The notes below the pieces were generated by a model, which made no database searches, was not told the DNA's origin, and saw only the letters and a program-made list of their open reading frames with translations. From positions 1 through 23,101 of the forward strand of contig DAOUAB010000037.1 of NCBI GenBank assembly GCA_034434015.1: 23,101 bases of DNA, given 5' to 3'. The DNA is from SpSt-583 sp034434015. Its GTDB lineage: Bacteria > Chloroflexota > Anaerolineae > Anaerolineales > UBA6663. The position numbers were made by a program, and so were the translations under genes. This document shows, piece by piece, positions 20,297 to 23,101 of this stretch (its first letter is position 1; each line of letters opens with the position of its first letter).

Positions 20297-20525
20297 GCAT
20301 TCAGCGGACCCAACACGGACGAGCCTGTCCGAGCCTGTACCTCGCCCCGCTGAATAAAAGGTCACATGCCCCTCTTCCCCCTCCCGGTTTTCTCCAATTC
20401 GATATTTGGCCAGCCGCTTTAGCCGCCGGGTAAGCCATTCTGGCGGCGCGGCCGGCGTGTGCAGCCCCGGCCGCTGCCGGTCCTTACCCGAGAGAGTCGC
20501 AGCAAATTGAAAGGAGCTCGACGCC
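20297..20525 (+). other. Long structured 5' leader of ssb
   Basis: The 322 bases between the upstream gene and ssb hold a hairpin, a promoter and this leader. Element A is ATTCAGCGG (20299-20307) with CCGCTGAAT (20347-20355), enclosing CGGAC/GTCCG (20316-20331) and a GAGCCTGT direct repeat. Next is an 18-codon open frame (ATG 20366 to TAG 20422, MPLFPLPVFSNSIFGQPL), with AAGG four bases before the ATG. Element B is a three-way junction: CGGGTAAG/CTTACCCG (20427-20434 with 20483-20490) encloses GCCA-TTC-TGGC (20434-20444) and GCGGCCGG/CCGGCCGC (20448-20455 with 20467-20474). The AAAGGAG ribosome binding site (20510-20516) follows. I do not recognise a known riboswitch; a regulatory leader is inferred. 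Confidence 0.5.
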
Positions 20526-20954
20526 ATGTACCACAAGTTGATTCTCATCGGAAACCTGGGCCGCGACCCGGAGATGCGCTACACGCCCTCCGGCCAGGCG
20601 GTCACCAATTTCAGTATGGCCACCACGGAGAAGTGGACCGGCCAGGACGGCCAGCTGCAGGAACGGACCCTGTGGTGGCGCGTCAGCGTCTTCGGCAAGA
20701 TGGCCGAGACCTGCAACACGTATCTGAAGAAGGGCTCCAAGGTCTATGTCGAGGGCCGTATGAACGGCGACGCCAAGACCGGCGGTCCGCGCATCTACAC
20801 CCGGCAGGACGGCACCACCGGGGCCAGCTTCGAGCTGACCGCCAACACGGTGAAGTTCCTGAGCTCGCGCGGTGAGACCGGCGCGGCGCCCGCGGGCGGC
20901 GTGGGCGAGCACGAGCCGGCGCCCCATGAAGAAAGCGACGAGATCCCCTTCTAG
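20526..20954 (+). CDS. ssb: Single-stranded DNA-binding protein
   Basis: This 142-residue protein has one OB-fold (about 1-110): KLILIGNLGRDPEMRYTPSG, ending with SFELTANTVKFLSS. A short disordered linker and the acidic tip DEIPF (138-142) follow; that tip recruits replication and repair partners in bacterial SSBs. It coats single-stranded DNA as a tetramer. A good AAAGGAG ribosome binding site supports ATG 20526. The gene stands alone, with its own promoter, long leader and terminator, rather than between rpsF and rpsR where ssb often lies, so it could be a second SSB copy in this genome. Confidence 0.96.
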   Translation: MYHKLILIGNLGRDPEMRYTPSGQAVTNFSMATTEKWTGQDGQLQERTLWWRVSVFGKMAETCNTYLKKGSKVYVEGRMNGDAKTGGPRIYTRQDGTTGASFELTANTVKFLSSRGETGAAPAGGVGEHEPAPHEESDEIPF

Positions 20955-20970
20955 CCCTCATCTGAACGCG

Positions 20971-21008
20971 GCCAGCCGGCCGGCGGACAGCCGCCGGCTG
21001 GCTTGTTT
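20971..21008 (+). terminator. Rho-independent terminator after ssb
   Basis: GCCAGCCGGC (20971-20980) and GCCGGCTGGC (20993-21002) form a perfect 10-bp stem with a 12-base loop, followed by TTGTTT. It lies 17 bases after the ssb stop. Confidence 0.75.
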
Positions 21009-21043
21009 CGGATGGTTGCCGCTCGTTTCCCTGGAGGACCCCG

Positions 21044-21379
21044 ATGGCTGAGACCCCCGTCCCGCCGGCGGCGCCCAACCCTCCGCCGGCCCCCACGCCG
21101 CAGGTCGCGATCGAGCTGCCCGTCAACCTGGAGGCGGTCTACAGCAACCTGGCGCTGATCACGCACTCGCCGTCGGAGGTCGTCATCGACTTCGCCCGCG
21201 TGCTCCCCAACACGCCGAAATCGCGGGTTTACGCGCGCGTGATCATGACGCCGCTCAACGCCAAGCTGCTGCTGCGCGCCCTGGCCGATAACCTCGGCAA
21301 GTACGAAAGCCAGTACGGCGAGATCATCATCCCGACCCACCTGGCCGACCAGTTGTTCAAACCGCCCAAACCGGAGTAG
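21044..21379 (+). CDS. DUF3467 family protein
   Basis: This 111-residue soluble protein has a Pro/Ala-rich N-terminus (1-23) followed by a compact domain. That domain carries the DUF3467 pattern: NLALITHSPSEVVIDFARVLP, then VYARVIMTPLNAKLLLRALADNLGKYE and a final YGEIIIP. The biochemical role of the family is unknown. GGAGG lies seven bases before ATG 21044. It ends one base before the translin-family gene, so the two should be co-translated and may work together. Confidence 0.85.
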   Translation: MAETPVPPAAPNPPPAPTPQVAIELPVNLEAVYSNLALITHSPSEVVIDFARVLPNTPKSRVYARVIMTPLNAKLLLRALADNLGKYESQYGEIIIPTHLADQLFKPPKPE

Positions 21380-21380
21380 C

Positions 21381-22022
21381 ATGCAGAACCTGGACGCCAT
21401 CGCCGACCGCATCCGCGCCAATTTCGCCCTCAAGAACGCCGCCCGGGACCTGGCCGTGGAGCGCTCGCGGACGCTCATCCGCCACTGCTCGCTGGCCATC
21501 CGCGCCTCGCACCGCGACGAGCGCGCCGAGGCGCGCCAGCAGATCGCCGCCGCCCGCCAGATCGTCGCCGCCATCCGCGCCGACCTGGCGCCGTACCCGG
21601 ACCTGTATCACGCCGGCTACACCCAGGACGCGCTCAAAGAGTTCGCCGAGGCCAACATCGTCTATGCCCTGCTGGGCGCCGAGCCGCTGCCGGAGCCGGA
21701 GGCGCTGGGCGTGGAGTACGCGGCCTACCTCAACGGCCTGGGCGAGGCCGCCGGCGAACTGCGCCGGCGCTGTCTGGACATCATGCGCCACGACCATTCG
21801 GACGCGGCGGAGCGCCTGCTGGAAGCCATGGACGAGATCTACCTCCTGCTCGTCACCATGGATTACCCGGACGCCATCACCGGCGGCCTGCGCCGCACCA
21901 CCGACATGGTGCGCGGCGTGACCGAACGCACGCGCGGCGACCTGACCACCAGCCTGCGGCAGGCCCGGCTGCAGGAGGCCTTGAAGGCGCTCGAGGCGCG
22001 CATGCCGCCGCCCGGCGTCTGA
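21381..22022 (+). CDS. Translin/TRAX family protein
   Basis: This 213-residue, almost entirely helical protein shows the translin fold: an N-terminal long-helix pair (about 5-70), ALKEFAEANIVYALL (84-98), a helix with GVEYAAYLNGLGEAAGEL (110-127), and RRTTDMVRGVTERTRGDLTT plus SLRQARLQEAL (171-201), the typical C-terminal signature. Eukaryotic translin and TRAX form the RNase complex C3PO; archaea have similar proteins. Glu87 and Glu90 line up with the two catalytic Glu of human TRAX, and Glu122 sits where TRAX has its catalytic Asp, so RNA cleavage is possible (by-eye alignment). It directly follows the DUF3467 gene. The substrate in bacteria is unknown. Confidence 0.85.
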   Translation: MQNLDAIADRIRANFALKNAARDLAVERSRTLIRHCSLAIRASHRDERAEARQQIAAARQIVAAIRADLAPYPDLYHAGYTQDALKEFAEANIVYALLGAEPLPEPEALGVEYAAYLNGLGEAAGELRRRCLDIMRHDHSDAAERLLEAMDEIYLLLVTMDYPDAITGGLRRTTDMVRGVTERTRGDLTTSLRQARLQEALKALEARMPPPGV

Positions 22023-22073
22023 GCGCGGCGGCCGCCCGCGCGGTTCGGCGCAACGGCCTGGGTCTTTCACCCC

Positions 22074-22298
22074 ATGCGCGTCATCCGGGCTTCCGAGATC
22101 GGCGAGTACGTTTTCTGTCATCGCGCCTGGTGGCTCCGGGCGGTGGCGGGGCAGGCCTCGGCCCATGCGGAAGAAATGGCTGAAGGGACCGCCGCCCACG
22201 CCCGCCACGGCCGCGCGGTGGGGCTGGCGTCCGCGTTGCGCGCCGCCGCGCTGTTGCTCCTGGCGGCCGCCGTCCTGCTCTGGCTCCTCGCCCGCTAA
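22074..22298 (+). CDS. N-terminal piece of a split, membrane-attached Cas4-like nuclease
   Basis: This piece has 74 residues. It begins RASEIGEYVFCHRAWWLR, which is the N-terminal part of Cas4/RecB-like PD-(D/E)XK nucleases with the first iron-sulfur Cys (Cys15). GTAAHARHG, with the motif I His, follows. The end (about 50-74) is a membrane helix, ALRAAALLLLAAAVLLWLLA, stopped by TAA at 22296-22298. The same reading frame continues after the TAA with nine further codons and then the next coding piece, so both are one gene interrupted by a single in-frame stop. On its own this piece has no catalytic core. Confidence 0.72.
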   Translation: MRVIRASEIGEYVFCHRAWWLRAVAGQASAHAEEMAEGTAAHARHGRAVGLASALRAAALLLLAAAVLLWLLAR

Positions 22299-22325
22299 GC
22301 TGTCCGGCCTCTCGGGATTTGGGAT

Positions 22326-22841
22326 GTGGACCTCGGGATTTTCTTTCTCCTGATCCTGGCCGTCGCGCTGTTCTTCCTGGCCGGGCGCCTGCGCCGGTCC
22401 ACGGGCCTGCCGGGCGGCGCGGTGGTCTATGCCGATACCGGCGCCTGGGGACGCCCGGAACGGCCCCTGTACTCGGCCCGCCTCGGGCTCACCGGCAAGC
22501 CCGATTACCTGGTGCGCGAGGGCGACGCCCTCATCCCGGTCGAGGTTAAATCCGGCCCGGCGCCGGCCGGGGCGCCGCATGCGGCCCATCGCTTTCAACT
22601 GGCCGCCTACTGCCTGCTGGTGGCCGAAACGTACGGGCGCCGGCCGTCTTACGGCCTGATCAAGTACGCCGACGAACTGCGCCGGGTGGCGTTCACGCCG
22701 AAGCTTGAAGACGAGCTCATCGAGCTTCTGGACGCGATGCGCGCCGACGCCGAGGCCGACGCTGTGGCCCGTTCGCACCACGCGCCGGCGCGCTGCGCCG
22801 CGTGCGGCTTCCAGGCGGTGTGTGACGAGCGCCTGGCTTAG
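22326..22841 (+). CDS. C-terminal piece of the split Cas4-like nuclease (catalytic core)
   Basis: This piece has 171 residues counted from a GTG at 22326, although the same frame is open back to the TAA at 22296. It starts with a membrane helix (IFFLLILAVALFFLAGRL). The PD-(D/E)XK core follows: catalytic Asp in LTGKPDYLV, Glu and Lys in PVEVKSG, and the QLAAY motif (QxxxY). It ends with CAACGFQAVC, which supplies three Cys of a Cas4-type iron-sulfur cluster; the fourth is in the preceding piece. No clear ribosome binding site precedes the GTG, so reinitiation or readthrough would be needed. There are no cas genes or CRISPR repeats nearby, so this is a solo Cas4-like protein. Confidence 0.78.
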   Translation: MDLGIFFLLILAVALFFLAGRLRRSTGLPGGAVVYADTGAWGRPERPLYSARLGLTGKPDYLVREGDALIPVEVKSGPAPAGAPHAAHRFQLAAYCLLVAETYGRRPSYGLIKYADELRRVAFTPKLEDELIELLDAMRADAEADAVARSHHAPARCAACGFQAVCDERLA

Positions 22842-22847
22842 AATCGG

Positions 22848-22853
22848 TATAAT
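22848..22853 (+). promoter_or_regulatory. -10 element of the NAD kinase promoter, apparently leaderless
   Basis: A perfect TATAAT lies nine bases before ATG 22863, so transcription should begin at or next to the start codon. No convincing -35 is seen at the proper distance, and no ribosome binding site precedes the ATG. Confidence 0.55.
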
Positions 22854-22862
22854 TCTCTGAAC

Positions 22863-23101
22863 ATGCCCAAGCCGCCCGCCCGTCTCCTGATTCTGTATCA
22901 CCCCAAGGCTGAGGGCGCCCTGGCGTTCGCGCAGGACATGGCCGGTTTCTGCGCAGCGCGGCCCGGGACCACGGCCCGGGTAGACGCCATCGACGGGCCC
23001 GAGGTCCGCGAACAGGTGCTGGGCTGCGATATGCTCGTCGTGCTGGGCGGCGACGGCTCGGTGCTGCGCGCCGGCCGCCTGGCGGCCCCGCACCAGGTGC
23101 C
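22863..23101 (+). CDS. nadK: NAD kinase (partial)
   Basis: About 79 residues are visible before the right edge cuts the gene. The start ARLLILYHPKAEGALAFAQD and then MLVVLGGDGSVLRAGRLA match the N-terminal domain of NAD kinases, which phosphorylate NAD to NADP. GGDGS is the family's nucleotide-binding and catalytic motif (GGDGT in most members). ATG 22863 lies nine bases after TATAAT, so the mRNA is probably leaderless. The rest of the protein lies outside the window. Confidence 0.9.
   Translation, partial: MPKPPARLLILYHPKAEGALAFAQDMAGFCAARPGTTARVDAIDGPEVREQVLGCDMLVVLGGDGSVLRAGRLAAPHQV

Noticed and set aside
20239..20433. 64-codon open frame across the ssb promoter
   Set aside because: It starts upstream of the promoter and covers it, with no ribosome binding site; the shorter frame at 20366-20422 is a better candidate for a leader peptide.
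22074..22841. CRISPR-Cas locus suggested by the Cas4-like gene
   Set aside because: No other cas gene and no regularly spaced repeats are present; solo Cas4-like nucleases with membrane segments occur outside CRISPR loci.

Overview
The window is GC-rich, gene-dense bacterial chromosome. It looks like a Chloroflexota genome, probably Anaerolineae-like, although no rRNA is present to prove this. The grounds are lipoproteins with Pro/Thr-rich linkers, a bacterial translin-family protein beside a DUF3467 protein, a membrane-attached Cas4-like nuclease, and several TGnTAnnnT promoters placed directly against start codons. I see no insertion sequence, prophage, CRISPR array, tRNA or rRNA.

Left part (1-4562). 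A minus-strand phosphonate/phosphite-type ABC transporter operon runs phnD, phnC, then a PhnE-like membrane protein cut by the left edge. A strong hairpin lies between phnD and phnC, and a promoter lies upstream of phnD. Next is a minus-strand exported protein with FlgD-like/Ig-like repeats. It is divergent from folC, and both seem to have leaderless promoters.

Centre (4563-13234, plus strand). folC and lon are followed by an SH3-like lipoprotein and a short-chain dehydrogenase. After a promoter and a highly foldable leader comes a translationally coupled pair: an SPFH/band-7-like protein, and a protein resembling the N-terminal part of HerA/VirB4-type ATPases but lacking any ATPase core.

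Centre right (13227-18178, minus strand). An Ig-like membrane-anchored protein, pth and mfd form a probable operon that converges on, and overlaps, the SPFH pair. The pth product has an unusual substitution at the conserved active-site Asn.

Right part (18238-23101, plus strand). An ECF-type sigma factor, a DegV protein and a small membrane protein (candidate anti-sigma) form one unit that ends at a hairpin. Next is ssb with a promoter and a roughly 230-nt structured leader, then DUF3467 and translin-family genes. A Cas4-like nuclease is split by one in-frame TAA exactly between two membrane segments, with its four Fe-S-type cysteines on both sides of the stop. A leaderless NAD kinase gene runs off the right edge.

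The observations most worth a second look are the split Cas4-like nuclease, the two structured 5' leaders (10731-10829 and 20297-20525), the SPFH/HerA-N-like pair without an ATPase, the bacterial translin homologue with conserved acidic residues, and the recurring leaderless promoter layout.
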